Part shown: positions 16,330 to 25,212 of the stretch, piece by piece
Position numbering within the stretch: the stretch's first letter is position 1
Layout: the number at the start of each line of letters is the position of its first letter
Position numbers and translations under genes: made by a program
Source: CAYPKW01 sp964411425
GTDB taxonomy: Bacteria; Pseudomonadota; Alphaproteobacteria; Dongiales; Dongiaceae
Length of the DNA stretch: 51,492 bases
Assembly (NCBI GenBank): GCA_964411425.1
Contig: CAYPKW010000014.1
Span: 1-51,492, forward strand
Direction of reading: 5' to 3'
Notes under the pieces: generated by a model
What the model saw: only the letters and a program-made list of their open reading frames with translations
Told to the model about the DNA's origin: nothing
The model's database searches: none

Positions 16330-18303
16330 TCAGCCGATGCCAAGGCGCCGCTTGACGCGCGCGCTCCACGCGCCGATCAGCCGGTCGGCGACGATGCCGA
16401 TGCAGGCGACGGCGAGCGCGGCGACGATGCCGCGCCCCGGATCGGCCTTGGCCAGCGCGATGAACACCTCCTGGCCCAGGTCGCGCGTGCCGATCATGGC
16501 GGCGATGATGTCCATTGACAGCGCCAGGAACACCACTTGGTTGACCCCCAGCATGATCTCGGGCAGCGCCAGCGGCACCTGCACGCGCCACAGGATCTGC
16601 GAGCGCGTGCAGCCCGAGACCGTCGCCGCCTCGATCAGGCCCGGCGCCACCTGGCGGATGCCGTGGTTGGTGTAGCGGATCGCCGGCGTCACGGCATAGA
16701 GCACGATGCCCATCATCGCCGCCACGTCGCCGACGCGAAACAGCATCACCGCCGGGATCAGGTAGACGAAGGCCGGGATGGTTTGCAGCGTGTCGACGAT
16801 TACCGTCATCGCGCGGTCGACCGTCTCGTTGCGCGAGGCCCAGACGCCCAGCGGCATGCCCACCAGGCAGGCGAACACCGCCGAGACGCCGACCAGATAG
16901 ACGGTGATCACCGTCTTCTCCCACAGGCCGCTCACGGCGCAGAAGAGAGTCAGCGCCACCACCAGCGCCGCCAGCCGCAAGCCGCCGAGGGTGATTCCCG
17001 CCAGACCGAGCAGGCCCACGACCGCGAGCCACGGTAGGCCCAACATGAACGCCCTGATCGGGTTGAGGACGTTGAGCAGCAGCGCGGTGCGCACCGCCTC
17101 GATGGGGTCGAAGAGGTTGCGCACGATCCAGGCGATCGTGTGGTCCCAAAACGGCGCCGTGGTCACGGTCAAGGACTTGGGGAACTGCCCGAAGAACGGC
17201 ACGACGGTGGCAATCGCGGTCGTGAGCGCGAGGACCGCGAGCGCCGCGCCGAGGTGGGGATGGCGCCGCCAGAAGCTCTGGCCCACCACCAGCATCGCCG
17301 GCTTGCGCGCCGCCGCCGCCTGGCTCAGCCGATCGAGCACGATCGCGAGCAGGACGATGGCCAGGCCCGCCTCGAAGGAAGCGCCAACTTTCAGCGCGCG
17401 CAACGCCAGCAGCACGTCGTAGCCCAGGCCCCCGGCGCCGATCATCGAGGTGATGATGACCATGTTGAGCGACATCATGATCACCTGGTTGACGCCCACC
17501 ATCAGCAACGGCCGGGCCGAGGGCACCAGGATCCGCCACATGTGCTGACGGCGCGTGCAGCCCGCCATGTGGCCGAAGTCGCGAACCTCCCCGGGCACCT
17601 GGGAGAGCGCGAGCGTGGTGGCGCGCACCATCGGCGGCGCCGCGAAGACGAGGGTCGCCAGCATGGCCGAGACCGGGTTGATGCCGAACAGCATCAGCAT
17701 CGGCACCAGATAGCCGAATGCCGGCATCGCCTGGGAAAGGTCGAGCAACGGCACGACGATCCATGTGTTCGCGCGCGGCGAGCGATAGCCCCAGATGCCG
17801 AGCAGCAGCCCGATGGCGACGCCCAGAGGCACGCAGATGACAATCAGGGCGAGCGTCAGCATGGCGCTGTTCCACTGGCCGAACACCGCCAGGTAAAGGA
17901 AACACGCGCCGACGCTCGCCGCCAGCCGCCAGCCGCCGTAGAGGTGCCCGACGATCGCGGCCGCGGCGCCGACGCCGACCCACGACAACCGCGGTATCTG
18001 AACGATCCCAAGGTCGAATCCGCGGTGCAGCACGCCGAAGGCGAATTGCAGCGGGACGTAGAGCACGGCCGTGATCGCGCGGGTAATCGTAAAGAAGGTC
18101 CCGTCGGGATCGATGAACCACGCCATCGCCGCCGTGGTCCAGGCGCCCAATGGCAGCTGCCAGTCCTTCGGGTAGGCGTCCGCCCATGGCAGCTCGTCGC
18201 GGTAGAAATAGAGCAGCAGCGCGAGGGCGAAGGCGCCGATCCAGATCGCGCGCCAACGCGCTGGGCCGGCATCGACTTCGGGCGAGAGGACGGCGGCGGT
18301 CAT
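16330..18303 (-). CDS. proW: Glycine betaine/proline-type ABC permease, tandem-fused
   Basis: 657 residues from the ATG at 18303, which overlaps the ATPase stop by 4 bp (ATGA). It is about twice the usual ProW length and contains two complete permease modules: one around residues 115-345 and one around 430-650, each with its own coupling loop. The paired signatures are GVNQVIMMSLNMVIITSMIG and GVNQVVFLALSMDIIAAMIG, clear internal repeats. About 13-15 hydrophobic segments are visible. A single chain may therefore supply both halves of the channel that other bacteria make as a homodimer. It imports quaternary amines with the ProV and ProX proteins encoded just upstream. Confidence 0.88.
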   Translation of the reverse strand: MTAAVLSPEVDAGPARWRAIWIGAFALALLLYFYRDELPWADAYPKDWQLPLGAWTTAAMAWFIDPDGTFFTITRAITAVLYVPLQFAFGVLHRGFDLGIVQIPRLSWVGVGAAAAIVGHLYGGWRLAASVGACFLYLAVFGQWNSAMLTLALIVICVPLGVAIGLLLGIWGYRSPRANTWIVVPLLDLSQAMPAFGYLVPMLMLFGINPVSAMLATLVFAAPPMVRATTLALSQVPGEVRDFGHMAGCTRRQHMWRILVPSARPLLMVGVNQVIMMSLNMVIITSMIGAGGLGYDVLLALRALKVGASFEAGLAIVLLAIVLDRLSQAAAARKPAMLVVGQSFWRRHPHLGAALAVLALTTAIATVVPFFGQFPKSLTVTTAPFWDHTIAWIVRNLFDPIEAVRTALLLNVLNPIRAFMLGLPWLAVVGLLGLAGITLGGLRLAALVVALTLFCAVSGLWEKTVITVYLVGVSAVFACLVGMPLGVWASRNETVDRAMTVIVDTLQTIPAFVYLIPAVMLFRVGDVAAMMGIVLYAVTPAIRYTNHGIRQVAPGLIEAATVSGCTRSQILWRVQVPLALPEIMLGVNQVVFLALSMDIIAAMIGTRDLGQEVFIALAKADPGRGIVAALAVACIGIVADRLIGAWSARVKRRLGIG

Positions 18304-19355
18304 GGCTTGGCGTTGCGGCCGGCCAGCAGGTCGATGACCGCGGCGCGGTGCACCTCGCCGACCACGCGGCCGTCGTCGTCGATGACCGCGAACGGCCGTT
18401 CGCTGGCGACGATCTCGGCGGCGAAGCTGGCGACGCGGGCGCTCTCGCGCACACGCGCGGGGTAATCGGCCCGCGGCGCGGGCGGCGTCATCAGCGAGCG
18501 GGCGGAGATCACCTTGGCGCGCTGCACGTCGCGGGTGAACTCGGCCACATAGTCGGTCGCCGGTCGCACCACCAGGTCCTCGGGCGTGCCGAGCTGAATC
18601 ACCTCGCCGTCCTTCATGATGGCGACCCGGTCGGCGAGGCGAATGGCCTCGTCGAAATCGTGGGTGATGAAGACGATGGTCTTGCGCAGCACGCCCTGCA
18701 GACGCAGGAACTCGTCCTGCATCTCGCGCCGGATCAGGGGGTCGAGGGCCGAGAACGGCTCGTCGAGGAACCACACGTCGGGTTCGACCGCCAGGCTACG
18801 CGCGATGCCCACGCGCTGCTGCTGGCCGCCTGAAAGCTGGCGCGGAAAATAGAGCTCGCGGCCCTTGAGGCCCACGAGATCGATGATCTGGCGCGCGCGC
18901 TCCTCGCGCCGGGCGCGCGGCACGCGTTGGACCGCGAGCGGAAAAGCGACGTTGCCGATCACGGTGAGATGCGGCAGCAGGGCGAAGTGCTGGAACACCA
19001 TGCCCATCTTGTGCCGGCGCAGCTCGATCAGCTCGCGCTCGCTGGCCTTGAGCAGGTCTTGCCCGTCGAACAGGACTTCGCCCGCGGTGGGCTCGATCAG
19101 CCGCGACAGGCAGCGCACCAGCGTCGACTTGCCCGAGCCCGACAGGCCCATGATGACGAAGATCTCGCCGCGCTGGATTTCGAGCGAGGCGGAGCGCACG
19201 GCGCCGATCAGGCCGGCGCGCGCGATCTCGTCGTGCCGGGGCGCGGCGCGGCCGCGCAGGAATCCCTCGGCGCCGCGCCCGAACAGCTTCCAGACGTCGC
19301 GGCAGGCGATGCTGACCGCCCGCGGCGCGGACGAGGATGTGGTGCTGGTGTTCAT
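18300..19355 (-). CDS. proV: Glycine betaine/proline-type ABC ATPase
   Basis: 351 residues. Walker A is GLSGSGKST, Q-loop VFQHFALLPH, signature LSGGQQQRVGIARSL, Walker B VWFLDEPFSALD, switch VFITHDFDEA. The N-terminal extension (GRGAEGFLRGR) preceding the core is typical of ProV/OpuAA. The C-terminal ~65 residues resemble one shortened CBS-like region (VASERPFAVIDDDGRVVGEV), the osmosensing part in this family; only one repeat is obvious. Start ATG 19355. It is separated from the binding-protein gene by 92 bp holding a palindromic repeat and overlaps the permease start. Confidence 0.9.
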   Translation of the reverse strand: MNTSTTSSSAPRAVSIACRDVWKLFGRGAEGFLRGRAAPRHDEIARAGLIGAVRSASLEIQRGEIFVIMGLSGSGKSTLVRCLSRLIEPTAGEVLFDGQDLLKASERELIELRRHKMGMVFQHFALLPHLTVIGNVAFPLAVQRVPRARREERARQIIDLVGLKGRELYFPRQLSGGQQQRVGIARSLAVEPDVWFLDEPFSALDPLIRREMQDEFLRLQGVLRKTIVFITHDFDEAIRLADRVAIMKDGEVIQLGTPEDLVVRPATDYVAEFTRDVQRAKVISARSLMTPPAPRADYPARVRESARVASFAAEIVASERPFAVIDDDGRVVGEVHRAAVIDLLAGRNAKP

Positions 19356-19361
19356 GTCGAT

Positions 19362-19435
19362 CCCCTCACCCTAACCCTCTCCCCGCCTGGGCGGAGAGAG
19401 GGGGCGAGCCGCGCATGCGGCTCGCGGGTGAGGGG
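19362..19435. repeat. REP-like three-stem palindrome between proX and proV
   Basis: The outer arms CCCCTCACCC (19362-19371) and GGGTGAGGGG (19426-19435) are perfectly complementary. Inside are two more hairpins: CTCTCCCCGCC with GGCGGAGAGAG (about 19377-19400) and GAGCCGC-GCAT-GCGGCTC (19406-19423). The whole resembles the CCCTCACCCTAACCCTCTCCC class of dispersed intergenic repeats. In the transcript of the proX-proV operon it could pause degradation and keep the binding-protein message more abundant, as REP elements do elsewhere; that role is inferred. Confidence 0.75.
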
Positions 19436-19447
19436 GTCGCGGATCGG

Positions 19448-20425
19448 CTAGCTCGAGCCGGCGGCCCAAGCGCGCCAGCGCGCCTCGTTGGCGCCGATCC
19501 AGGCCTCGGCGACCTCTTCGATGCTCTTGCCGTCGAGGTCGACTTGGCCACCCAGGGTGCCCAGCTCATTGGCATCCAGGGACATGTTCTTCGCGACGGT
19601 GTGGGCCACGGGCCACTTGGCCTTCATCTCGCCGTTGGCGTACTTCCAGATCTCGCCGTGCGGCTTGCCGCAGTCATAGGCCATGTCGGGATTGAGGCCC
19701 CACTTCGGGTCGGTGTAGCAGGCCGGGTCGTGTTCGGGAAACTCGATCCACTCGCCCTCGTATTTCGCGGGCGCCCAATGCGGCGAATAGATCCACATCA
19801 GGATCGGGGCCTTGCGTTCGATCGCCGAGGAGAGCTCGGCGAACATGGCGGCGTCGGTGCCGGCGTGTACCACCTCGAAGGGCAGTCCCAGCGCCTGCAC
19901 GCGCTCGTCGTCGAAGCCCTCCCATGTGACGGGACCGCCGAGATAGCGGCCCTTGGGCGCGGTTTCGGGCGTCGAGAACGCCTCGGCGCATTTCGGCTCC
20001 TTGAGCGCCTCCCAGTTGGGCAGGCCCGGGCACATCTCCTTCATGTAGATCGGGTACCACCACTCTTCCTTGGCCTTCGGGCCCAGTACGCCCAGGCGCT
20101 CGGTCTTGCCGGTAGCGTCCGAGGCCACCATGGCCTCGTGACCGGTGGTGTCCCACATCTCGAGTATGACGGTGACATCGCCCGTGACGAGGCCGGTCGT
20201 CATGCTCGACAGATACTCGGCCGTCACGTATTCGACGTTGTAGCCGAGCCGCTCTAGGATGCCGCCCAGGATGTGGGCGTTGATGTTGACGCTGGTCCAG
20301 TCGAACAGCGCGATCTTGATCGGGTCCTTCGATTCCGGCACGTCCGCCATCGCCGGGGCCGACCATGCCCCTAAGGCAAGACCGACCGCGGCGGCCAGTG
20401 CCGTCCCTTGCATCTTGCGCATCAT
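19448..20425 (-). CDS. proX: Glycine betaine/choline-type substrate-binding protein
   Basis: 325 residues from the first of two adjacent ATGs (20425); GGGAG 8 bp upstream supports this start over the more distant 20470. Residues 1-27 form a Sec signal peptide ending in APAMA. The mature protein begins DPIKIALFDWTSVNINAHI, typical of the OpuAC family, and keeps several aromatic residues (EMWDTTG, EEWWYPIY, WIYSPHW) that form cation-binding boxes for quaternary ammonium ligands. It should bind glycine betaine, choline, carnitine or a sulfonium analogue in the periplasm. It is the first transporter gene of the cluster. Confidence 0.87.
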   Translation of the reverse strand: MMRKMQGTALAAAVGLALGAWSAPAMADVPESKDPIKIALFDWTSVNINAHILGGILERLGYNVEYVTAEYLSSMTTGLVTGDVTVILEMWDTTGHEAMVASDATGKTERLGVLGPKAKEEWWYPIYMKEMCPGLPNWEALKEPKCAEAFSTPETAPKGRYLGGPVTWEGFDDERVQALGLPFEVVHAGTDAAMFAELSSAIERKAPILMWIYSPHWAPAKYEGEWIEFPEHDPACYTDPKWGLNPDMAYDCGKPHGEIWKYANGEMKAKWPVAHTVAKNMSLDANELGTLGGQVDLDGKSIEEVAEAWIGANEARWRAWAAGSS

Positions 20426-20496
20426 GAACTTCACTCCCTCGTCCAATAAGAAAACTCTGCGGGGCGCCACCTTGGCGTGGCGTTAACCTTCTCTCA

Positions 20497-20521
20497 TGGC
20501 CGCGGGCAATGCCCACGGCCA
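20497..20521 (-). terminator. Hairpin between acyl-CoA dehydrogenase and proX genes
   Basis: TGGCCG and CGGCCA arms enclose a second GGGC/GCCC stem, giving a stable stem-loop 52 bp after the acyl-CoA dehydrogenase stop. No U-run follows, so it may be a processing or attenuation hairpin rather than a full terminator. Confidence 0.4.
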
Positions 20522-20573
20522 GCGCATATAAAGCTCTTACTCGGCGGGGCACAGCAAGCGAAATTGCCGCGTC

Positions 20574-22352
20574 TCACAGTTCCTCCTCGGCCAGCGCCAG
20601 GGTGCTCTTGGCCCCGCCGGTGACCATGGCGGCGAAGGCCTCGGCCTGCGGCATGGCGTTCTCGGCGTAAAAGCGCGCGGTGAGCCGCTTGGCGTCCAGA
20701 AAGGCCGGCTCCTCGCCCTGCCGTCTTGCGGCCGCGAGCGCCGATTCGGCTAGCAGCCAACCGCCCGCCACCGTGCCGAACAGGTTGAGATACGGCGTCG
20801 CCCCGGCAAGCGCCTGGCGGGCATCCTTCGGATAGGTCTCGATCAGCCAGTCGGTGGCGCGCGTCAGTGCCCTGGCGCCCGCGGCAAGCGCGCGCGACAA
20901 CGCCGCCGCATCCTCGCCGCCGAGCGCCATGAATTCGGCCTCGGTCTGCCGCACGCCGGCGATGAAGTGGCGTGCCGCCTCGCCGCGGTCGCGCATCAGC
21001 TTCCGGTGAACGAGGTCGATCGCCTGGATGCCGTTGGTGCCTTCGTAGATGGGGGCGATGCGCGCGTCGCGATAATGCTGGGCGGCGCCGGTCTCCTCGA
21101 TGAACCCCATGCCGCCATGCACCTGGACGCCGAGCGAGGCCACGCGGCAGCCGCCGTCGGTGCACCAGGCCTTGACGACCGGGATCAGCAGCTCGAGCAG
21201 CAGCCGGCTGCGCTCCCGCGCCTCGGCATCGGGCTGGCGCTTCGAGCGGTCGAGAGCGCCCGCCGTGAAATAGACCAGCGCGCGCATGGCCTGGACCTCG
21301 GCGCGCATGGTCATCAACATGCGTCGCACGTCGGGGTGACGGGCGATGGGGCCGGGCTCGTCGCTGCCGGCGGCGCGCCCCTGAATACGGCTCAGCGCAT
21401 GCGCGCGCGCCTGCTGGTAGGCCCGCTCGGCAACCGCCAACCCCTGCACGCCGACGCCGAGCCGCGCGTTGTTCATCATCGTGAACATGTATTCCACGCC
21501 GCGGTTTTTTTCGCCGACCAGGTAGCCGACGGCGCCGCCGTTGTCGCCGTAGGCCATGACGCAGGTGGGGCTGCCGTGGATGCCCAGCTTGTGTTCGATC
21601 GACACGCAGCGCAGGTCGTTGCGCGGGCCCAGGCCGCCGTCTCCGCCGGCGAGGAACTTGGGCACGATGAACAGCGAAACCCCTTTGACGCCGGCCGGGG
21701 CATCGGGCGTGCGGGCCAGGACCATGTGGACGATGTTGTCGGTGAAGTCCTGCTCGCCGTAGGTAATGAATATCTTCTGCCCGGTGATCCGGTAGTGCGC
21801 GTCTTCCGGCACGGCCCGCGTGCGAACGGCGCCCAGGTCGGTGCCGGCCTGCGGCTCGGTCAGGTTCATCGTTCCTGTCCAGCTACCGGCGACCAAGCAG
21901 GGCAGGTACATCGCCTTCTGTTGCGGCGAGCCGTGCTGCCCCAAAAGCTCGATGGCGCCCTGCGTCAGCATCGGGCACAGCGAGAAGGAAAGATTGGCCG
22001 CGGCCCACATTTCCTGCAGCGCCACGGCCAGCGCCCAGGGCAGGCCCTGACCGCCATAGGCAGGGTCGAACGCCACGCCGTTCCAGCCGCCTTGGACGAA
22101 CCCGGCATAGGCGTCGCGGAAGCCGTCCGGGGTGCGCACGACGCCGTTCTCTAAGGTGCAGCCCTGGCGGTCGCCCACTCGGTTGAGCGGCGCCAGAATC
22201 TCCTGCGCGAATTTCGCCGCCTCGTCGAGGATCGAGGCCGCGAGCTCCGGTGTCGCGTCCGCGTAACCGGGCAGCGTCGCGATGTCGGCGAGCCCGACCA
22301 GCTCGTCCAGCACGAAGCTCATGTCGCGCAAAGGCGCGGCGTAGTCGTTCAC
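20574..22352 (-). CDS. Acyl-CoA dehydrogenase of the DmdC-like long family
   Basis: 592 residues with a GTG start (MNDYAAPLRDMSFVL matches the family N-terminus). This is the ~600-residue acyl-CoA dehydrogenase group that includes 3-methylmercaptopropionyl-CoA dehydrogenase. Visible are the FAD/substrate stretch MNLTEPQAGTDLG, the FAD-contact segment GITGQKIFIT-like RITGQKIFITYGEQD, SIEHKLGIHGSPT, and the region with the catalytic base Glu, APIYEGTNGIQAIDL. The C-terminal ~120 residues are the extra helical domain of this group. It oxidises an acyl-CoA to the enoyl-CoA and passes electrons to ETF. It starts 16 bp after the FAD-oxidase gene, so both are co-transcribed. The substrate is unknown. 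Confidence 0.85.
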   Translation of the reverse strand: MNDYAAPLRDMSFVLDELVGLADIATLPGYADATPELAASILDEAAKFAQEILAPLNRVGDRQGCTLENGVVRTPDGFRDAYAGFVQGGWNGVAFDPAYGGQGLPWALAVALQEMWAAANLSFSLCPMLTQGAIELLGQHGSPQQKAMYLPCLVAGSWTGTMNLTEPQAGTDLGAVRTRAVPEDAHYRITGQKIFITYGEQDFTDNIVHMVLARTPDAPAGVKGVSLFIVPKFLAGGDGGLGPRNDLRCVSIEHKLGIHGSPTCVMAYGDNGGAVGYLVGEKNRGVEYMFTMMNNARLGVGVQGLAVAERAYQQARAHALSRIQGRAAGSDEPGPIARHPDVRRMLMTMRAEVQAMRALVYFTAGALDRSKRQPDAEARERSRLLLELLIPVVKAWCTDGGCRVASLGVQVHGGMGFIEETGAAQHYRDARIAPIYEGTNGIQAIDLVHRKLMRDRGEAARHFIAGVRQTEAEFMALGGEDAAALSRALAAGARALTRATDWLIETYPKDARQALAGATPYLNLFGTVAGGWLLAESALAAARRQGEEPAFLDAKRLTARFYAENAMPQAEAFAAMVTGGAKSTLALAEEEL

Positions 22353-22368
22353 GGTTCGGCGCTCCAGC

Positions 22369-23799
22369 TCATGACACGACTTTCCCCGGGTTCATTATGT
22401 TGTCCGGGTCGAGCGCCGCCTTGATGCGGCGCATGAGCTCGATCTCTACCGCCGGCTTGTAGCGCCGAATCTCCTCGCGCCGCAACTGGCCCAGGCCGTG
22501 CTCGGCGCTGATGCTGCCGCCGAACTCGGCCGCGAGGTCGTGGATGAGGCGGGTCAACTCATCTTTGCGGGCGAGGAACTTGGCCGCGTCGCCCTCCTCC
22601 GGCCGGGTCAGGTTGAAATGGATGTTGCCGTCGCCGAGATGGCCGAACGGTACCGGGCGCACGCCTGGGCAGGCCGCGAGCAAGAGGCGGCTGGCCCGCT
22701 CGATGAACTCGGGCATCCGCGACACCGGCACGGCGATGTCGTGCCTGATGACGGCGCCTTCGCAGCGCAGGCCTTCCACGATCGCCTCACGCAGGCGCCA
22801 CAGGCCCGTCGCCTGCGCCTCGCTCTCGGCGATGACGGCATCGAGAATTATGGCATCGTCGACGGCGGCGGCGAGAACGGATTCGAGTTCGCCGCGCAGA
22901 CCTCTCGCCCCCGCCAGCTCGATCAGCAGATAGTTGTCGTGCCGCCCGGCGAGCGGATCGACGGCGCCGGGAACGTGGCGCAACGCCAGATCGATGCCGA
23001 GCCGCGGCATCAGCTCGAAGCTGGTCACCGTTTCGCCGAACGCGGCCCGGATGCGGGCCAGCAACTCGAGGCCGGCGCCGAGGCTCGCTGCCGCGGCCAT
23101 CGCGGTCGCATGCTCGCGCGGTCGTGCGAACAGCTTCAGGACCGCCGCGGTGATGATGCCGAGCGTGCCTTCCGCGCCGATGAAGAGCTGCTTCACGTCG
23201 TAGCCGGTGTTGTCCTTCCGCAAGGCGCGCAGGCCATCCCACACCCTGCCGTCGGGCAGCACCACCTCGAGGCCCAACACCAGGTCGCGCGCATTGCCGT
23301 AGCGCAGCACCGCGATGCCGCCGGCGTTGGTCGATAGATTGCCGCCGATCTGGCAGCTCCCCTCGGCCGTGAGGCTCAAGGGGAACAGGCGGTCGATCGC
23401 GGCGGCGGCGGCCTGTACCTGATAGAGGAGGCAGCCCGCCTCCACCGTAATGGTGTCGTTGAGCGCATCGACGCCGCGCACCCGGTTCATGCGCGCGAGA
23501 TTGAGAAGGATTTGATCGCCGGCGGGCGAGGGGGTGGCGCCGCCGACCAGCCCCGTGTTGCCGCCCTGCGGCACGATCGGCACCCGCGCCGCGGCGCACA
23601 GTCGGACCACCTGCGCGACTTCCTCCGTCGTCGCCGGACGCACCAACAGCGGCGTGCGCCCGTGAAACAGTCCGCGCCAGTCGCTGAGATGCGGCGCCAG
23701 TTCGGCCGCATCCTCGCTCCAGCCCTGGGGGCCCACGGCGGCCTTGATCTCGGCCAACAGCGCGGCCTCGGGCTTCCGCAATGGACCGGCAACCGACAT
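22369..23799 (-). CDS. FAD-linked 2-hydroxyacid oxidoreductase (GlcD/D2HGDH family)
   Basis: 476 residues. The N-terminal FAD-binding PCMH domain has the PP-loop VPQGGNTGLVGGATP (near residue 75-90) and NAGGIAVLRYGNARDLVLG. The C-terminal FAD_oxidase domain has the metal-site motif GHLGDGNIHFN and SISAEHGLGQLRREEI, the latter characteristic of D-2-hydroxyglutarate and D-lactate dehydrogenases. It oxidises a D-2-hydroxyacid to the 2-oxoacid. In a serine-cycle organism glycolate or D-glycerate-like acids are reasonable alternatives. It is the first gene of the long minus-strand cluster and shares a 176-bp intergenic region with the serine-cycle operon. Confidence 0.87.
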   Translation of the reverse strand: MSVAGPLRKPEAALLAEIKAAVGPQGWSEDAAELAPHLSDWRGLFHGRTPLLVRPATTEEVAQVVRLCAAARVPIVPQGGNTGLVGGATPSPAGDQILLNLARMNRVRGVDALNDTITVEAGCLLYQVQAAAAAIDRLFPLSLTAEGSCQIGGNLSTNAGGIAVLRYGNARDLVLGLEVVLPDGRVWDGLRALRKDNTGYDVKQLFIGAEGTLGIITAAVLKLFARPREHATAMAAAASLGAGLELLARIRAAFGETVTSFELMPRLGIDLALRHVPGAVDPLAGRHDNYLLIELAGARGLRGELESVLAAAVDDAIILDAVIAESEAQATGLWRLREAIVEGLRCEGAVIRHDIAVPVSRMPEFIERASRLLLAACPGVRPVPFGHLGDGNIHFNLTRPEEGDAAKFLARKDELTRLIHDLAAEFGGSISAEHGLGQLRREEIRRYKPAVEIELMRRIKAALDPDNIMNPGKVVS

Positions 23800-23810
23800 G
23801 GCACGACAGA

Positions 23811-23837
23811 GTACCGGCTTTCGCCGGCAGGCGGTAC
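23811..23837. promoter_or_regulatory. Inverted repeat in the shared promoter region of the divergent operons
   Basis: GTACCG (23811-23816) and CGGTAC (23832-23837) are complementary arms surrounding a smaller CCGGC-TTTC-GCCGG stem. The site sits 12 bp before the minus-strand oxidase start and about 140 bp before sga, so a regulator bound here could reach both promoters. It could instead be a leader hairpin. No clear -35/-10 pair was found in 23800-23975. Confidence 0.35.
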
Positions 23838-23975
23838 GCTTGGTAGCGGCTTTTTCGGATGCGCCGCAGCGTTTCTTGCGCCTGTGGCGGCGACGCAGAC
23901 TTTGATGATAATGACGATGGATATGGCCGCCCGTCGCCGAACCTCGGCCCTTCGCGGGGCAGAAGGAGAGTAGGA

Positions 23976-25190
23976 ATGCCAGGTCCGACCGCGCTCTTCA
24001 TCCCCGGGCCCACCAACGTCCCGCATCGGGTGCGCCAGGCCATCGACTGTCCGATCGAGGACCAGCGCGCGCCCGACCTGCCCGACTTCACGCTGCCGCT
24101 GTTCGAGGACTTGAAGGCCGTCTTCAAGTCGAAGACCGGCACGGCGTTCCTCTACCCGTCGTCCGGGACCGGCGGCTGGGAGGCCGCCATCACCAACACC
24201 TTGTCGCCCGGCGACCGGGTGCTGGCCGCGCGCTTCGGGCAGTTCTCCCATCTCTGGGTCGAACTCTGCCGGCGCCACGGCCTGGACGTGGAGGCGGTCG
24301 ACGTCGAGTGGGGCGAAGGCGTGCCGGTCGAGGAGTTCGCCAGGCGGCTCGCGGCCGACCGCGCGCACGCCATCAAGGCGGTGCTCGTCTGCCACAACGA
24401 GACGGCGACCGGCGTCACCAGCGACGTGGCGGCGGTGCGCCGGGCGCTCGATGGCTGCGGCCACCCGGCCCTGCTGTTCGTGGACGGCGTCAGCTCCATT
24501 GCCAGCATCGATTTTCGCATGGATGAATGGAAGGTCGACGTCGCCGTGTGCGGCTCGCAGAAGGGGTTCATGCTGCCGGCGGGGCTGGCGATCCTTTGCG
24601 TCGGCGAGCGGGCCATGGCGGCGACTGGCGCCGCCAAGTGCCCGCGCTGCTACTTCGACTTCGCCGACATGCTGCGGGCGAACCGCGACGGCTACTTCCC
24701 GTACACGCCGCCCCTCACCATGTTGCGCGGCCTGCGGACCGCGATCGACCTCTTGTTCGAGGAGGGGCTCGGCAATGTCTTCGCCCGCCATCGCTACCTC
24801 GCGGAGGGGGTGAGGCGGGCGGTGGCGGCCTGGGGTCTGTCGCTCTGCGCCAAGGCGCCGAACTGGTATTCGGACACGGTAAGCGCCATCTACGTCCCGG
24901 CCGGGATCGACAGCAACGACGTGGTTCGCCACGCATACCGCCGCTACGGCCTCTCCCTCGGCGTCGGGATCGCCAGGCTGGCCGGCAAGGCGTTCCGGAT
25001 CGCCCATATGGGCGATCTCAACGAGCTCATGGTGATGAGCGCGCTTGCCGGAACCGAAATGACGCTGCGGGACCTCGGCTCCGGCATCGCGCCGGGCAGC
25101 GGCGTTGCCGCGGCTGAGGAGTACTACCGCAGCGGCCGCGCCGATGCGCCGCCGGTCGTTGCCGAGGCGCGCGTGGCGCCGGCCCGCTGA
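23976..25190 (+). CDS. sgaA: Serine--glyoxylate aminotransferase
   Basis: 404 residues from ATG 23976, preceded by AGAAGGAGAG. A fold-type I PLP enzyme: PGPTNVPHRVRQAI at residues 10-23, SSGTGGWEAAITN (PLP phosphate loop) at 62-74, VDGVSSIASID with the PLP aspartate near 170, and the Schiff-base lysine K196 in VAVCGSQKGFMLPAGL. The SQKG motif with MLPAGL is typical of serine-glyoxylate aminotransferase. It turns serine and glyoxylate into hydroxypyruvate and glycine, a committed serine-cycle step. It is followed by malate thiokinase and PEP carboxylase genes on the same strand, which supports this over a plain alanine-glyoxylate role. Confidence 0.9.
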   Translation: MPGPTALFIPGPTNVPHRVRQAIDCPIEDQRAPDLPDFTLPLFEDLKAVFKSKTGTAFLYPSSGTGGWEAAITNTLSPGDRVLAARFGQFSHLWVELCRRHGLDVEAVDVEWGEGVPVEEFARRLAADRAHAIKAVLVCHNETATGVTSDVAAVRRALDGCGHPALLFVDGVSSIASIDFRMDEWKVDVAVCGSQKGFMLPAGLAILCVGERAMAATGAAKCPRCYFDFADMLRANRDGYFPYTPPLTMLRGLRTAIDLLFEEGLGNVFARHRYLAEGVRRAVAAWGLSLCAKAPNWYSDTVSAIYVPAGIDSNDVVRHAYRRYGLSLGVGIARLAGKAFRIAHMGDLNELMVMSALAGTEMTLRDLGSGIAPGSGVAAAEEYYRSGRADAPPVVAEARVAPAR

Positions 25191-25212
25191 TAACCGGACA
25201 TCGAGGTCGCGG

